This document shows, in pieces, positions 21,389 to 34,330 of a DNA stretch of 64,000 nt. The notes beneath the pieces are model-generated. The model did no database searches, was not told the origin of the DNA, and worked only from the letters and a program-made list of their open reading frames with translations. Source of the DNA: Cricetibacter osteomyelitidis (GTDB lineage Bacteria > Pseudomonadota > Gammaproteobacteria > Enterobacterales > Pasteurellaceae); contig NZ_SLYB01000002.1 in NCBI RefSeq assembly GCF_004340985.1, positions 103,776-167,775 of the forward strand, read 5' to 3'. The first letter of the stretch is position 1, and each line of letters begins with the position of its first letter. The translations under genes were made by a program, and so were the position numbers.

Positions 21389-21475
21389 TACCGGCTCAAC
21401 TATTTCTTCATATTGTATACTGAGCTGGTAGCGGTTGTCTTAATATCCGGTTTGGTATGCTAAGACAACCGCTAC
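21389..21475. repeat. Two adjacent large inverted repeats
   Basis: The 200-base gap between the convergent CDF and TonB-receptor genes holds two hairpins in series. TACCGGCTCA (21389-21398) pairs with TGAGCTGGTA (21421-21430) with one G-U pair. Then GTAGCGGTTGTCTTA (21428-21442) pairs perfectly over 15 bases with TAAGACAACCGCTAC (21461-21475), with an 18-base loop. They could be terminators or the remains of a small mobile repeat. There is no T tract. An uptake sequence lies near 21326-21335. Confidence 0.7.
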
Positions 21476-21519
21476 AGCCACAAAGACTAGGAATATTGAT
21501 GTTTTATAATGAATCGGGA

Positions 21520-24134
21520 TTACCAGTTATAGCTTACACCCAGCCAGAAGTTACGGCCTAGTTTATAACTGGTACCGGATGTGGCGGTTGTTCCGGTCGG
21601 ACTGGAAATAGCCACTTTCCGGTTTAATACATTATTAATATCTACGGTAATTTCTAAGAATTGCTCTTTAAATGTTAGCTGTTTATATGAAAAACGCCAA
21701 TCCAAGATAAAAGCGTTAGAATATTTTTTAGTAACATAATTATATACATCACCGTCATAATAGTTGCCACATAGTGCATTTCTAGAAGATGTTGTATCCG
21801 CACAATATAATGTTGAGCGCGTATATCCGGTATATGCCGCTGTGTAACTAAAACGCTGATTCCAATTTAAACGTAAGCCGGGAAAATAAGTATTAATAGA
21901 TAAAAATGTATCCCAAGGCGTGTTATAGTCAAGGGAAGGTAAGCCATCAATATCATACCACTTATTGTCATAAATAGCTTTGGTTACACCGTTATGATCA
22001 AGAGAGGTAGCATCATAATACATATTATTTGATTTACTGCGAGTAACGGAAGCACCTAATTCCCAATCAATTTTTGCATATTTAAATTCTATCGGTTTAA
22101 GTGAGGAAGCGGACAATGTAAAGCTGTGGTTTTCACTACCACCACCGTTTACTAATTTTCGATATCGTGGTTTACCATTTGAATCATATTCCGTAGAACG
22201 AGTAAATTGATCACGCCCTTTACGGTGTACCCATTTTAATGTCCAAAGAGAATTTCCGATTTTTTGTGAAAAACCAAGTAATATTTCATCACTATAAGGT
22301 GTTTTTAAACCGGATACATCATAGGAGTTTGAAACACTTCCCGTTGTAGAAGCCGTTGTTGTCCAATCAGTTAGGCTTGTACCACTTAAAGTTCTTTTCT
22401 GTGTAATCTGAGTGCCAATACCATTGCGTAATTTATATGCCAAAATAGAACTCGCATAATAACGGTTTAAACCGGCAAAAATATGTGTTTTCTTATTCCC
22501 AAACACATCATAAGATGTGGAAAAACGCGGTGCAATGTCGTTATTACTTAAGAATTGGCTGCGATCAAAGCGTAAACCAAAAATTACATTTAAGCGCTTC
22601 CATTGCATACTGTCTTCCAAATAGAAAGAATAAACATTATCTTGAGCTTTCACATTACGTGCGGGAAACCATGTTCTTGTTGTTGCATATTGCTCACCGG
22701 CAATGCATTCAGTGCAGTTTGTTACATTTGCCGCATTGGTGGTTGAATACTTAGAATAAGTATAAACATCACTATCGCGCTTATATTTTGCATTAGCTAA
22801 ATCAACTTGCCATCCAAAGCCGATTTTATGTTCTATGCTACCGGTATCAAAGGCATTAACTTCATAATCTTGTTTAACGCTATATGTTTCTTTTTTTGTG
22901 CTATATGTACCATATCCACCAATACGGCTACGTATACAAGTACCACTAGAATTTCTTACACTACACCAATCAATACTTGCTGTTTTATGGTAGTCGTGAT
23001 AAGTCGTTCCGCCTTCATGTTCTATTTCATTACCTGTTCTTTTGTAACCAAATTGGGTTTTCATTTTTGCCCAAGAAAGATCGCGCTCCCAGTCTAAATT
23101 AAAGCTGATACCGCCGCCGGTATTTGTGAAATACCCGTTTTTAATATATTGTTTTGGATATTTAGACTCATGTGGTGAATACATTAAGGTTGCACGCCAT
23201 AAATCACCGTTTTCAGGCAAATAAATTCCTTTTAATAAATAGGTTTCACTCATACGGCTTTGATTTTGCCACTCTTGAAGACCCGTATCATAAAAAGGCA
23301 TTTTTGATTCGGTGCGATTGTAAGAAAATAAAAGTGCCGCTTTTTCATTTAATGGTTGGTTGACTTCAATACCATATTGCTCTTTTTTAAATTGCGGTTG
23401 GTTATAAATTTTTGTTGCTTGGTAAAACTCTTCTTTATCTGCTTCATCAATAAAATAATGAGCCCACGCATCACGACTGGTACGATAGAATACTCGTCCT
23501 TTATGACGATCAAAACTAGGATCTTTAATTTCTGCATTAATCACACCACCGGTAAAATTACCGTATTTTGCAGAAATATTACTGTCAAAGACCTCCACAT
23601 TTTTTAACAAACCGGTGTCTAACCAAAAAGATTGAGTACCACCGGCAGGCAAATCATTTGGACTGTATCCATCAGGAGAAATAGCGCTTAACTGACCATT
23701 ATTTGCCCCCGGATTGATATTATCATTGTTAGATAAACCATCAATAGTGTAATTATTGTTATAGAATTTTTCACCATGAATGGAAACTTCATTTGGTGCA
23801 ATTTCGCCGGCAGTATTAGAACTGTCGGCACGATTGGCGAAACGAACAGAAGGATTGTTTTTTAATAATTCTGTGACATTGCCATTACCGGTAGGGCGGT
23901 TTTTGATCTGTTCTTCCGTAATTTTTTGCGTGCCAACTTGTTGACTGAATGGAGTGCTTGAAACAACAATAGTTTCAAGAGTTTCAGATGAGAAGTTTTC
24001 CGAAGATTCAGTTGTGCTATCGTCTTCAGCTAAGTTATCCTGTGTTGTGTTGTGTTTTCCTCGGCATATGCCAAAAAAGTCATATTGCCAAGCATGACAG
24101 TTGTAATAAATAATGCAATTTTTGTTTTTTGCAT
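21520..24134 (-). pseudogene. TonB-dependent outer-membrane receptor, signal peptide out of frame (phase-OFF or broken)
   Basis: A near-complete receptor of about 869 residues. A signal peptide starts at ATG 24134 (MQKTKIALFITTVMLGNMTF, then LAYA) behind AGGA. The plug domain follows in another frame: ETIVVSSTPFSQQ (TonB-box region), NVTELLKNNPSVRF, EVSIHGEKFYNNNYTIDGLS. A long beta-barrel ends in Trp (WLGVSYNW). The two parts are separated by three copies of a 5-base repeat at 24041-24056, after which the signal-peptide frame stops at TAG 24030-24032. Two or five copies would restore one continuous frame. The substrate is unknown. It lies directly downstream of an M16 peptidase gene. Confidence 0.85.
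24041..24056 (-). repeat. Pentanucleotide tandem repeat in the receptor gene
   Basis: Plus strand TGTGT TGTGT TGTGT T, or AACAC repeated three times on the coding strand, just after the signal-peptide codons. With three copies the frame is shifted by two bases. Removing one copy gives AEENTTQDNLAEDD, a natural-looking continuation. Haemophilus hgp receptor genes carry CCAA repeats at the same place for phase variation. Confidence 0.75.
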
Positions 24135-24172
24135 AGATGATTCCTACATATAGATATTAGATTCAGACCAAA

Positions 24173-24199
24173 AAAGTACGGTCAAAATGACCGCACTTT
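24173..24199. terminator. Inverted (degenerate) uptake-sequence hairpin between peptidase and receptor genes
   Basis: AAAGTACGGTCA (24173-24184) pairs with TGACCGCACTTT (24188-24199) around a 3-base loop; the left arm is a one-base variant of the uptake sequence. It sits 39 bases before the receptor start and may reduce readthrough from the peptidase gene. The rest of the 270-base gap is AT-rich. Confidence 0.5.
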
Positions 24200-24279
24200 A
24201 TATTAATTTATGTGCTAAAACGACATATCACTCAAAAAACAGAGCATCAATAAAAACTTCATTTGGATTAATAAAATTT

Positions 24280-24298
24280 AATAAGAATTATTATTGTT
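24280..24298 (-). promoter_or_regulatory. Candidate Fur box upstream of the TonB receptor
   Basis: On the minus strand the 19 bases match the Fur consensus GATAATGATAATCATTATC at 13 of 19 positions, inside a very AT-rich gap about 146 bases before the receptor start. Background AT richness makes chance matches likely, so confidence is low, but iron control would suit a TonB receptor. Confidence 0.3.
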
Positions 24299-24404
24299 TA
24301 TTATTTTATCACATGAAATTATTTTTTTCATACCGAAATATAGGTTATTTTATAGTAAAAATAAAATATCTAAGGTTTTTAGATAGTTCTTAAATTTTGC
24401 TCGT

Positions 24405-27140
24405 TTACTTCTTTTGAGTGGTTACAAACACTTTCACATTATCTGATGACAGTTTTTCTGCCATAGTTTTAAGATTCTCTAAGGTGATATTGTCCGCTAA
24501 ATGTTGCATCTCACTGAGATATTGCGGAGTTTGGTATTTATTTTCGCTTAAAATCAAGCGATTCATCCAAGTATCCACCGATTCCAAACGGTTCTTTTCG
24601 CTTTCCATAAAAACGGTTTTTGCCTGTTTGACGTCTTGCTCGGTGATGTCTTTGGCAAAGGTTGCTAGGACTTTTTTCGCTTCATCTACTAATATTTGGG
24701 TGTTTTCCGGATTGGCAGTAAATTTCAATCCGCTTTCAATCCGCTGGGTTTCCGGATTTAAACGGCTTTCAAAACGCAAACTGTAAACGCCGGATTTGTT
24801 ATCCCGCAACGCCAATTTTAATTTATTCGATGCAATATTTTGCAGTAAAGACACCACGACGGCATCTTTGCCTTGCCATTGTTGCGGTGTGAACCACCAA
24901 ATATCCACATCATCTTTTGGTTCTAAATTAAAGGCAAATTGCTGTTCTGCACTGCCTGCCAACGGCAATAAGGGCTCTACCGTTAAGGTTTGTTGGCGCG
25001 GAATACTCGCCAGATTACGCACAATCTGCTCTTGCATTTGCTCTGCGGTGAGATTGTTGACAATATAATAGGTTACCGGTGCGGAAGTCATTATCTGCCA
25101 TTGTCGATTCAAATCCTGAGCGGTTAATCTGTCTAAATCCGCTTTGTCTTTTGGTAAACTGTCGTTTTCATATTTGCCGAAACGAAACTCAGAGATAGCT
25201 TTGATTTTTTGCAATTCAAGGCTGTTTTCCTGCTGTAAATTAATTTGTTTTGTCAGCTCGTTTTTTATTTCATCCACACCGTCTTTTACTTGTGTTTCCC
25301 GCTGTGTTGCCACATATAAACGCAATAAATCCGCAAAATGTTCGTTATCGCTTTGACCGGATAAACTTAAAATACGGGCTTTTTGACTGATGTTTAAATT
25401 CACTTTATTGGTTTTTTTCCACAAATTTAGCTGTTCAATCCGCCAGTCTAACGGTGCATTTTGAGCAATTAATTGCGATGCTACTTGGCTTTGCCAGTTA
25501 TTCAATTCTTTGGCTTGGAAACCAGCCGAACTTTGAGCGTTAAGATAGGTTTTATCTTTCGCTAATGGTGATTTCAACCAAACCACTTTATCGCCGTTTG
25601 ATAGCATCCAGTGAATGACATTTTGTTCTGCAAATTGCGTTTCGTTGATTATTTTGCCTTGTTGTTTCAATGGCAATAAGGTCATCGGCACAATTTCTTT
25701 CTCTTGTTGCGGTGCTTCGAGCTTGGCTGTTTGAGCATTTTTCACCCATTGATTCACCATTTCTTGCGTGATTGGTTCAATTTGGCTGTCACGTGGCGGC
25801 TGATATTGCACGATACGATCTTGAGCGTTAAACCATTCATTTAACCGCTGTTGCACATCTGCAAGCGTGATGCTTTTCAGTAATGGATCGTTGAAATGTC
25901 CTAGTTCCGTTTGGGTCTTATACGGTTTATCCAACATCACCGTATTCATCATTACCTGCATCCAACTATCAAAATTTCGATCGTTATTACGTTTTTTCGC
26001 AAAATCCAGTTGTTCTTGAATTGGTGCGATTTGCTTATCCAATTCGGCTTGAGTGAACGGATATTGTTTAACCCGTTCGATTTCCAATAAAATTTGTTGC
26101 AATGCAAGCGAATGAGCTTGGTTTTCTACGGCGGCAAAAATACCCAAAATTCCTGTGTGATTGCCGAGTTCCGATTTACGCACCATCAAGGCCTTCACAT
26201 CTTTCGGCAGGTTTTCTTGTTGATTGCGAACGCGCTGGGTCAGCATTGCCAATGTGAGGCGATCAATCAAACGGTTACGCGATGATTGTTCACCTGTCCC
26301 TTTGCCGGCGCTTTCATCGAACCGCCAAATATATGCCACTTGGCTTACGCCACAGCGTGGGTCTTGCAGTTTGTTGATACGTAAATTATTGGTGAGCTGC
26401 GGGTCGATATAATCACGATTTGGTACCGCTTTGTTTGGTGTATTGCCGAAATATTTTTGCAATAATGCTACCGCACTTTTTTCATCCACATCCCCCATAA
26501 TCAAGGCTTGCATATTATTCGGCACATACCAAATATGATAGAAATCTTGCAATTCCGTTGCCGGCATTTGTTCAATGGCTTGTTGTGTACCGATTACCGG
26601 ACTGCGGGTATAGCGGGAATTATAACGTACGGAATTATTTCGCATTTCCGCCATTCTTGAGCCTACACCTTGACCGGAACGCCATTCCTCAGTGATGATT
26701 TTGCGTTCTTTATCCAAATCTGCTTGTGTCAGGTTGGCGTGTAATAGCATTTGAGATGCTACTTGCAAGACTTGATCTAAGTCGGCACCTTGTGGAGGCG
26801 TGTACATGTAAGTGGTTGAAACGGCATTAGTTACAGCATTATAATTTTTTGCCCGCACCCATTTGTTGGCGTGCAAATAATCCATTACCCCTTGCGGAAA
26901 GGCTTGCGTAGCACGGAATACCATATGCTCGACCATATGAGCAACGCCGTGTTGGTGATCTTTTTGATCCACCGATCCGGCATCCACTTTGATCCGAACT
27001 TCCAAACGACCTTTGTCTTTATGCAGAGGTAAAATAGTATAGCGAAAACCGTTATCCAATTTACCCTGAATAGGCTGGCTCACTTCTGCCATGGCAGAAA
27101 CGGAAAAAACAGCTAAAAATAATCCGAAAAATAACCGCAC
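24405..27140 (-). CDS. M16-family zinc metallopeptidase, PqqL-like
   Basis: 911-residue periplasmic peptidase. It starts at GTG 27140 behind TTGGAG, giving a clean signal peptide (MRLFFGLFLAVFSVSAMA). The inverted zinc motif HMVEH lies at residues 68-72, with the third ligand expected in DKERKIITEEW about 75 residues later. Four M16 repeat domains fill the length. The frame extends upstream to 27236, but that N-terminus has no signal sequence. It resembles E. coli PqqL and Pectobacterium FusC, which cleave imported proteins for iron, and is followed by a TonB receptor gene on the same strand, as for FusA/FusC and YddB/PqqL. Confidence 0.87.
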   Translation of the reverse strand: MRLFFGLFLAVFSVSAMAEVSQPIQGKLDNGFRYTILPLHKDKGRLEVRIKVDAGSVDQKDHQHGVAHMVEHMVFRATQAFPQGVMDYLHANKWVRAKNYNAVTNAVSTTYMYTPPQGADLDQVLQVASQMLLHANLTQADLDKERKIITEEWRSGQGVGSRMAEMRNNSVRYNSRYTRSPVIGTQQAIEQMPATELQDFYHIWYVPNNMQALIMGDVDEKSAVALLQKYFGNTPNKAVPNRDYIDPQLTNNLRINKLQDPRCGVSQVAYIWRFDESAGKGTGEQSSRNRLIDRLTLAMLTQRVRNQQENLPKDVKALMVRKSELGNHTGILGIFAAVENQAHSLALQQILLEIERVKQYPFTQAELDKQIAPIQEQLDFAKKRNNDRNFDSWMQVMMNTVMLDKPYKTQTELGHFNDPLLKSITLADVQQRLNEWFNAQDRIVQYQPPRDSQIEPITQEMVNQWVKNAQTAKLEAPQQEKEIVPMTLLPLKQQGKIINETQFAEQNVIHWMLSNGDKVVWLKSPLAKDKTYLNAQSSAGFQAKELNNWQSQVASQLIAQNAPLDWRIEQLNLWKKTNKVNLNISQKARILSLSGQSDNEHFADLLRLYVATQRETQVKDGVDEIKNELTKQINLQQENSLELQKIKAISEFRFGKYENDSLPKDKADLDRLTAQDLNRQWQIMTSAPVTYYIVNNLTAEQMQEQIVRNLASIPRQQTLTVEPLLPLAGSAEQQFAFNLEPKDDVDIWWFTPQQWQGKDAVVVSLLQNIASNKLKLALRDNKSGVYSLRFESRLNPETQRIESGLKFTANPENTQILVDEAKKVLATFAKDITEQDVKQAKTVFMESEKNRLESVDTWMNRLILSENKYQTPQYLSEMQHLADNITLENLKTMAEKLSSDNVKVFVTTQKK

Positions 27141-27238
27141 TTTTGGCTCCAAGTTTGTTGAAGATAAATCCAAATGTCGGATTATAGCGTATTTTATGCT
27201 ATCCTTAAGCAAATTTTTTATTAGATTGAGAAGCAAAA

Positions 27239-27850
27239 ATGAAACTGAATTACCATAAAACCCATTTTCTCACCAGTGCACCGGATATCCGCCATTTACC
27301 TGAGGACACGGGTATTGAAATTGCCTTCGCAGGTCGTTCCAATGCGGGAAAATCCACTTCTTTAAACGCATTGACCAATCAAAAAAACTTAGCCCGCACC
27401 TCTAAAACACCGGGGCGTACGCAGTTGATCAATTTATTTGAAGTGGAACCCAATTGTAAGCTGGTGGATTTGCCGGGTTATGGCTATGCCGCCGTGCCGG
27501 AACAGATGAAAATTAAATGGCAAAAAGCACTGGGCGAATATTTGCAAAAACGCGAATGTCTGCAAGGCGTGGTAATTTTAATGGATATCCGCCACCCTTT
27601 AAAAGATTTGGATCAGCAAATGATTGAATGGGTGGTATCGTCGGATTTGCCGGTGTTATTGCTATTGACCAAAGCGGATAAACTCAGCCAAAGTGCCCGC
27701 AGTAAGCAGGTGAAAATGGTACGTGAAGCAATTTTACCGTTTCAAGGGAATATTCAAGTGGAAGCCTACTCGGCATTAAATCGAATCGGTATTGATAAAC
27801 TTTCGGCTAAATTGGACGAGTGGTTTAGCGGGAATTTTTCGCAAGAATAA
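27239..27850 (+). CDS. engB: Ribosome biogenesis GTPase EngB (YihA/YsxC)
   Basis: 203-residue essential GTPase needed for large ribosomal subunit assembly and division. The G motifs are visible: G1 GRSNAGKS (about 32-39), a TPGRTQ switch, G3 DLPGYGYA, and G4 TKAD. The length matches the family. ATG 27239 starts 99 bases from the divergent peptidase start. The last 26 bases overlap the convergent menH. Confidence 0.96.
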   Translation: MKLNYHKTHFLTSAPDIRHLPEDTGIEIAFAGRSNAGKSTSLNALTNQKNLARTSKTPGRTQLINLFEVEPNCKLVDLPGYGYAAVPEQMKIKWQKALGEYLQKRECLQGVVILMDIRHPLKDLDQQMIEWVVSSDLPVLLLLTKADKLSQSARSKQVKMVREAILPFQGNIQVEAYSALNRIGIDKLSAKLDEWFSGNFSQE

Positions 27851-28562
27851 TTTGTTCTAACTTTTGTGCAAATTCCGCCGGATTTTCGCTGTGTGCGTTA
27901 TGTCCGGCGTTGGAAATCAAGGTTAAATTCAGTTGATTGGCTAGTGCCATTTGGCGGAATTTTTGATCTTTTTCTCCGCAAAAATAATAAATCGGCAGTA
28001 AAATCGACCGCACTTTTTCGCGAAAATCCGGTTGTACCGCAAGGGATGTGGCTTGCAGCATTTGAGCTATATTAGCTCCGCAATTGCCTTTACGTTGATG
28101 AATTAAACTTTGTCGCTGTTCAAGCGTTAAATGAGCAAACACCGGTTGTTGATACCAATCATCCAGCACGGTTTCTGCGGGTTCTTGAGCAAAACGTGTT
28201 GCCCAAGCCAAATCATTTTGCCGGCGGGCTTGTTTTTCCGCATCCGTTAGCAAACCAAGATTAGCTCCTTCTAAAATCAAACCTTTTAAATTACTTGTTT
28301 TTTGATGTTGTAACGCATAATACAATGCAATACGTCCGCCCAAAGAATAACCTACTAAATAATAAGGTTCTTCATTAACCAATTTTTGAATTTTATCGGC
28401 AAGATAGTCGCAAATATCGTCAAAATTCTGCACATTCATTGATTTAGCCTCACCGTGTAACGGTAAATCCAACGCCATACAATAAAAGTGCGGTAGTTTT
28501 TCAATGACTTTTTGCCAATCGGATTTTGTGCCAAGCAAGCCGTGGAGAAAGATGATATACAT
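27825..28562 (-). CDS. menH: SHCHC synthase (menaquinone biosynthesis)
   Basis: 245-residue alpha/beta hydrolase, 2-succinyl-6-hydroxy-2,4-cyclohexadiene-1-carboxylate synthase. It has [13 protein letters not shown] (oxyanion loop), the nucleophile elbow [28 protein letters not shown], and the catalytic His in NAGHNAH. These match E. coli MenH closely. I use ATG 28562; an ATG at 28595 adds 11 residues with no counterpart. No other men genes are adjacent. The gene overlaps the convergent engB by 26 bases. Confidence 0.92.
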   Translation of the reverse strand: MYIIFLHGLLGTKSDWQKVIEKLPHFYCMALDLPLHGEAKSMNVQNFDDICDYLADKIQKLVNEEPYYLVGYSLGGRIALYYALQHQKTSNLKGLILEGANLGLLTDAEKQARRQNDLAWATRFAQEPAETVLDDWYQQPVFAHLTLEQRQSLIHQRKGNCGANIAQMLQATSLAVQPDFREKVRSILLPIYYFCGEKDQKFRQMALANQLNLTLISNAGHNAHSENPAEFAQKLEQIILAKNSR

Positions 28563-28613
28563 AGATTTTTTGCAGGGAAATAAAAAAGTGAGCATATTAT
28601 GCCCACTCTACGA

Positions 28614-31094
<2,481 letters not shown>

Positions 31095-31205
31095 TTATAG
31101 CAGATTTTCAACAGATTAGCACGGTGAAAATTAAACGAAAAACAACCGCACTTCAGCGGTTATTCACAGCTAAAGTGTGGTTCGGTTTAAGAAGGTTTTA
31201 GGGGA

Positions 31206-32318
31206 TTACGCCACTAATTGTTTTAAGATACGGCGGATTGGCTCTGCCGCCCCCCATAATAATTGGTCGCCCACGGTAAATGCCGCTAAATATTCAGGGC
31301 CCATTGCCAATTTACGTAAACGACCTACCGGTATGCTTAATGTACCGGTAACTTTCGCTGGCGTGAGTTCGCGTAAAGTGGTTTCTTTGTCGTTTGGAAT
31401 CACTTTCACCCATTCGTTGTGAGATGCCAGGATTTTCTCAATTTCATCTAACGGCACATCTTGTTTTAATTTGATGGTGAAGGCTTGGCTGTGGCAACGC
31501 AATGCACCGATACGCACGCATAAACCGTCAACCGGAATCGGGTTGTCGCTTAGACCTAAAATTTTATTAGTTTCCGCATAACCTTTCCATTCTTCTTTGG
31601 TTTGACCGCTTGGTAATAATTTGTCGATCCAAGGAATTAATGAACCTGCTAATGCCGCGCCGAAGTTATCGATCGGGAAGTCGTCAGCACGCATACGTGC
31701 TGTAACTTTACGTTCAATATCTAAGATTGATGATGCCGGATTTGTAAGATCAGCAGAAACAGATTGTTCTAATAACCCCATTTGCGACACTAATTCACGC
31801 ATGTTTTTCGCACCGGCACCGGATGCCGCCTGATAGGTCGCGACCGAAACCCATTCAACCAAATCACGTTCAAACAAACCGCCTAATGCCATTAACATTA
31901 GGCTTACAGTACAGTTGCCGCCTACGAAAGTTTTAATGCCGTTTTTCAAACCATCGGAAATTACGTGTTGGTTTACCGGATCTAATACGATGATGGCATC
32001 TTTTTCCATGCGTAATGCAGAAGCTGCATCCACCCAATAACCCTTCCAGCCGGCCGCACGTAATTTAGGATACACTTCATTCGTGTAATCGCCGCCTTGA
32101 CAGGTTACGATAATATCTTGGGTTTTTAACGCCTCAACATCGTTTGCATCTAATAATACGCCTGTATCTTTATCGGCAAAAGTCGGGGCTTTTTGACCTA
32201 CTTGCGATGTGGTAAAGAACGTTGGGTTGATATTGGCGAAGTCATTTTCATCTTTCATACGGTCCATCAATACTGAACCGACCATACCGCGCCAACCGAT
32301 AAAACCGACATTTTTCAT
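31206..32318 (-). CDS. asd: Aspartate-semialdehyde dehydrogenase
   Basis: 370-residue NADP-dependent enzyme that reduces aspartyl phosphate to aspartate semialdehyde, the branch point to lysine, diaminopimelate, methionine and threonine. The N-terminal NADP motif is [17 protein letters not shown]. The catalytic Cys136 lies in [23 protein letters not shown] and the catalytic His in ALRCHSQAF follow. The length matches Haemophilus and E. coli Asd. The start is an ATG at 32318 with the ribosome binding site AAGGAAA. Confidence 0.98.
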   Translation of the reverse strand: MKNVGFIGWRGMVGSVLMDRMKDENDFANINPTFFTTSQVGQKAPTFADKDTGVLLDANDVEALKTQDIIVTCQGGDYTNEVYPKLRAAGWKGYWVDAASALRMEKDAIIVLDPVNQHVISDGLKNGIKTFVGGNCTVSLMLMALGGLFERDLVEWVSVATYQAASGAGAKNMRELVSQMGLLEQSVSADLTNPASSILDIERKVTARMRADDFPIDNFGAALAGSLIPWIDKLLPSGQTKEEWKGYAETNKILGLSDNPIPVDGLCVRIGALRCHSQAFTIKLKQDVPLDEIEKILASHNEWVKVIPNDKETTLRELTPAKVTGTLSIPVGRLRKLAMGPEYLAAFTVGDQLLWGAAEPIRRILKQLVA

Positions 32319-32556
32319 AATTGTTTTCCTTAATTGTTAAAGTTAGATTTGTTGTGTTTGAATAGGTTAATTAATTACAAGATCACCCCGATAAAATCAA
32401 GTGTTTTTTTGTTGTTTTTTAATAAAAATAAATAAACGTTAAGATTTTTTACAAAATAAACAAGATTGATTAAATTTCTTTTGCTTACAACGGTTGAACA
32501 AAAATTGCCGAACGTTATACAATAATTCCATAAATTCACTGAAAAAAGGATATAAA

Positions 32557-33063
32557 ATGGCTGATCCGCATATTCAATCACCGATGGATGCGTTAGATAA
32601 TCTTACTGTGATTATTTACCGCTCAGGCTTTGTTTTAGCCGCAATTTTCACCGCACTTTTGCCTTTCCAACCGGAAATCGCCAAAATTGGCATCTTAATT
32701 TCAGCAATTTGCTGTGCTTCATCACTGCATATTTATCTGAAAAATTTCCGCTTATTACTGCAAATGGCGACTTGGATCGCATTGGTATTTTATCTGCTGG
32801 GATTCCCGCTTATTGCTCTCGGCGGTGCATTGCTTACTATCGGCGGGTTATGTTTTAAAGAATATTTCTGCTTCCGCGTATTTGGCTTAAACTTCCAACC
32901 GATTTTTGTGGCAGGACTATGGTTTTCTTTAGCTTTTCGATTATCTCTCGGCGTACAGATTTTTTCTGCCATCGCAGGATTATTGCTGTTAGTATTGAGT
33001 ATTCAAAAATGGCGAATGCCACTGCATTTTGATATTGGCGATAAGACGAAGTATCAGGTATAA
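32557..33063 (+). CDS. Integral membrane protein, DUF2301-like
   Basis: 168-residue protein with about five or six hydrophobic segments after a short cytoplasmic N-terminus (MADPHIQSPMDALDNLTV). The conserved-looking KEYFCFR motif sits between the third and fourth helices. I believe it belongs to the DUF2301 family of unknown function but cannot confirm it here. ATG 32557 follows AAAAAAGGA; an in-frame start at 32494 lacks one. It is followed by a bidirectional terminator shared with glpX. Confidence 0.72.
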   Translation: MADPHIQSPMDALDNLTVIIYRSGFVLAAIFTALLPFQPEIAKIGILISAICCASSLHIYLKNFRLLLQMATWIALVFYLLGFPLIALGGALLTIGGLCFKEYFCFRVFGLNFQPIFVAGLWFSLAFRLSLGVQIFSAIAGLLLLVLSIQKWRMPLHFDIGDKTKYQV

Positions 33064-33070
33064 ATAAAAA

Positions 33071-33106
33071 ACAACCCTTTATTGTGTAAGCAATAAAGGG
33101 TTTTAG
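33071..33106. terminator. Bidirectional rho-independent terminator
   Basis: AACCCTTTATTG (33073-33084) pairs perfectly with CAATAAAGGGTT (33091-33102) around a 6-base loop. TTTT follows on the right and AAAAA precedes on the left, so it can end both the membrane-protein gene and the convergent glpX. Confidence 0.9.
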
Positions 33107-33119
33107 TTTGAGTGATATA

Positions 33120-34145
33120 TTACGCCCCAATCAAACGATAAAGTGCGGTGTCTTTTCGGTCTAAATAGTGCATTGATTGGATGCGACGAATGGTGCGGGA
33201 ACGTCCACGGATCACTAAGGTTTCAGTGGATGCCAGGTTGCCTTTGCGATGGATGCCTTTGAGCAAATCGCCGTTGGTGATGCCGGTGGCAGAGAACACG
33301 ATATTGTCGTCACGCACTAAGTCGGTGAGTTGTAATACGCTATTTACTTCCACGCCCATTTCTTTGCAGCGACGGATTTCATCAGCGGCTAATCGTTGGT
33401 TTTCTTCACTATCGCCTTTCACTTGATTACGGGGAATTAAGCGGGCTTGCATTTCACCGCCTAAAGCACGAATTGCCGCCGCGGCAACCACTCCTTCCGG
33501 TGCGCCGCCGATGCCGTAAAGCATATCCACTTCACCATCGGGCAGGCAGCATAATACGGAAGCCGCAACATCGCCGTCAGGAATTGCCATCACTCGCACA
33601 CCAAGATTTTGCATTTGTTTAATCACTTCGGTGTGACGGGGTTTATCCAGCGTTGCCACGGTGAGTTGAGAAAGCAGTTTGCCCATTTTAGATGCTACGC
33701 GGCGTAGGTTTTGCTCTAAGGATAGGTTTAAGTCAATCATCCCCTTGGCTTGCGGACCGACGACTAATTTTTCCATATACATATCGGGTGCCTGCAAGAA
33801 GGTATTTTCGCCACCTGCGGCTAATACGGCAATAGCATTGGCTTGTCCCATTGCGGTCATGCGAGTACCGTCGATAGGATCAACGGCGATAGTGACTTTC
33901 TCTCCGATACCGGATTCAACACCGCTACCCACTTTTTCACCGATATATAACATCGGTGCTTTGTCGATTTCACCTTCGCCGATCACAATTTCGCCTTGCA
34001 TTTCGATTTTGTTCAACATAAATCGCATTGCACTCACGGCGGCATCGTCCGCCGCATTTTTATTCCCACGTCCTAACCAGGCAAATCCCGCTAAAGCGGC
34101 GGCTTCGGTCACTCTTGAAAATTCAATGGCTAATGCTCTGTTCAT
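33120..34145 (-). CDS. glpX: Class II fructose-1,6-bisphosphatase
   Basis: 341-residue metal-dependent phosphatase of gluconeogenesis. It has DDAAVSAMR, then EGEIDKAPMLYIGE, the metal-binding VDPIDGTRMTAMGQANAIAV, and GDVAASVLCCLPDGEVDMLY with GIGGAPEGVVAAAA. All are typical of GlpX and distinct from the Fbp class I enzyme. It is encoded alone, not with glpFK as in E. coli. Divergent from zapB across a 185-base gap. Confidence 0.97.
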   Translation of the reverse strand: MNRALAIEFSRVTEAAALAGFAWLGRGNKNAADDAAVSAMRFMLNKIEMQGEIVIGEGEIDKAPMLYIGEKVGSGVESGIGEKVTIAVDPIDGTRMTAMGQANAIAVLAAGGENTFLQAPDMYMEKLVVGPQAKGMIDLNLSLEQNLRRVASKMGKLLSQLTVATLDKPRHTEVIKQMQNLGVRVMAIPDGDVAASVLCCLPDGEVDMLYGIGGAPEGVVAAAAIRALGGEMQARLIPRNQVKGDSEENQRLAADEIRRCKEMGVEVNSVLQLTDLVRDDNIVFSATGITNGDLLKGIHRKGNLASTETLVIRGRSRTIRRIQSMHYLDRKDTALYRLIGA

Positions 34146-34330
34146 TTTTTGATCCTTAATTAGAAAAATAAAATTAGTTTATTCTACCACCACAAAATCC
34201 GTTAAGTAATGGAATTACTCGAAAATAGGTAAATTTTCTAATTTATTTGGATTTGCTGTTTAATAATCGTGGTAACTAGGCTAGAATAATGCAATATTGA
34301 TAATTCGAACCCAATTAAAGGAAGTGGCAA

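Noticed and set aside
21520..23652. A receptor gene starting at the TTG near 23652 with a complete 710-residue product.
   Set aside because: The same frame continues upstream through a normal plug domain to the repeat at 24041-24056. Starting at 23652 would lose the signal peptide and most of the plug.
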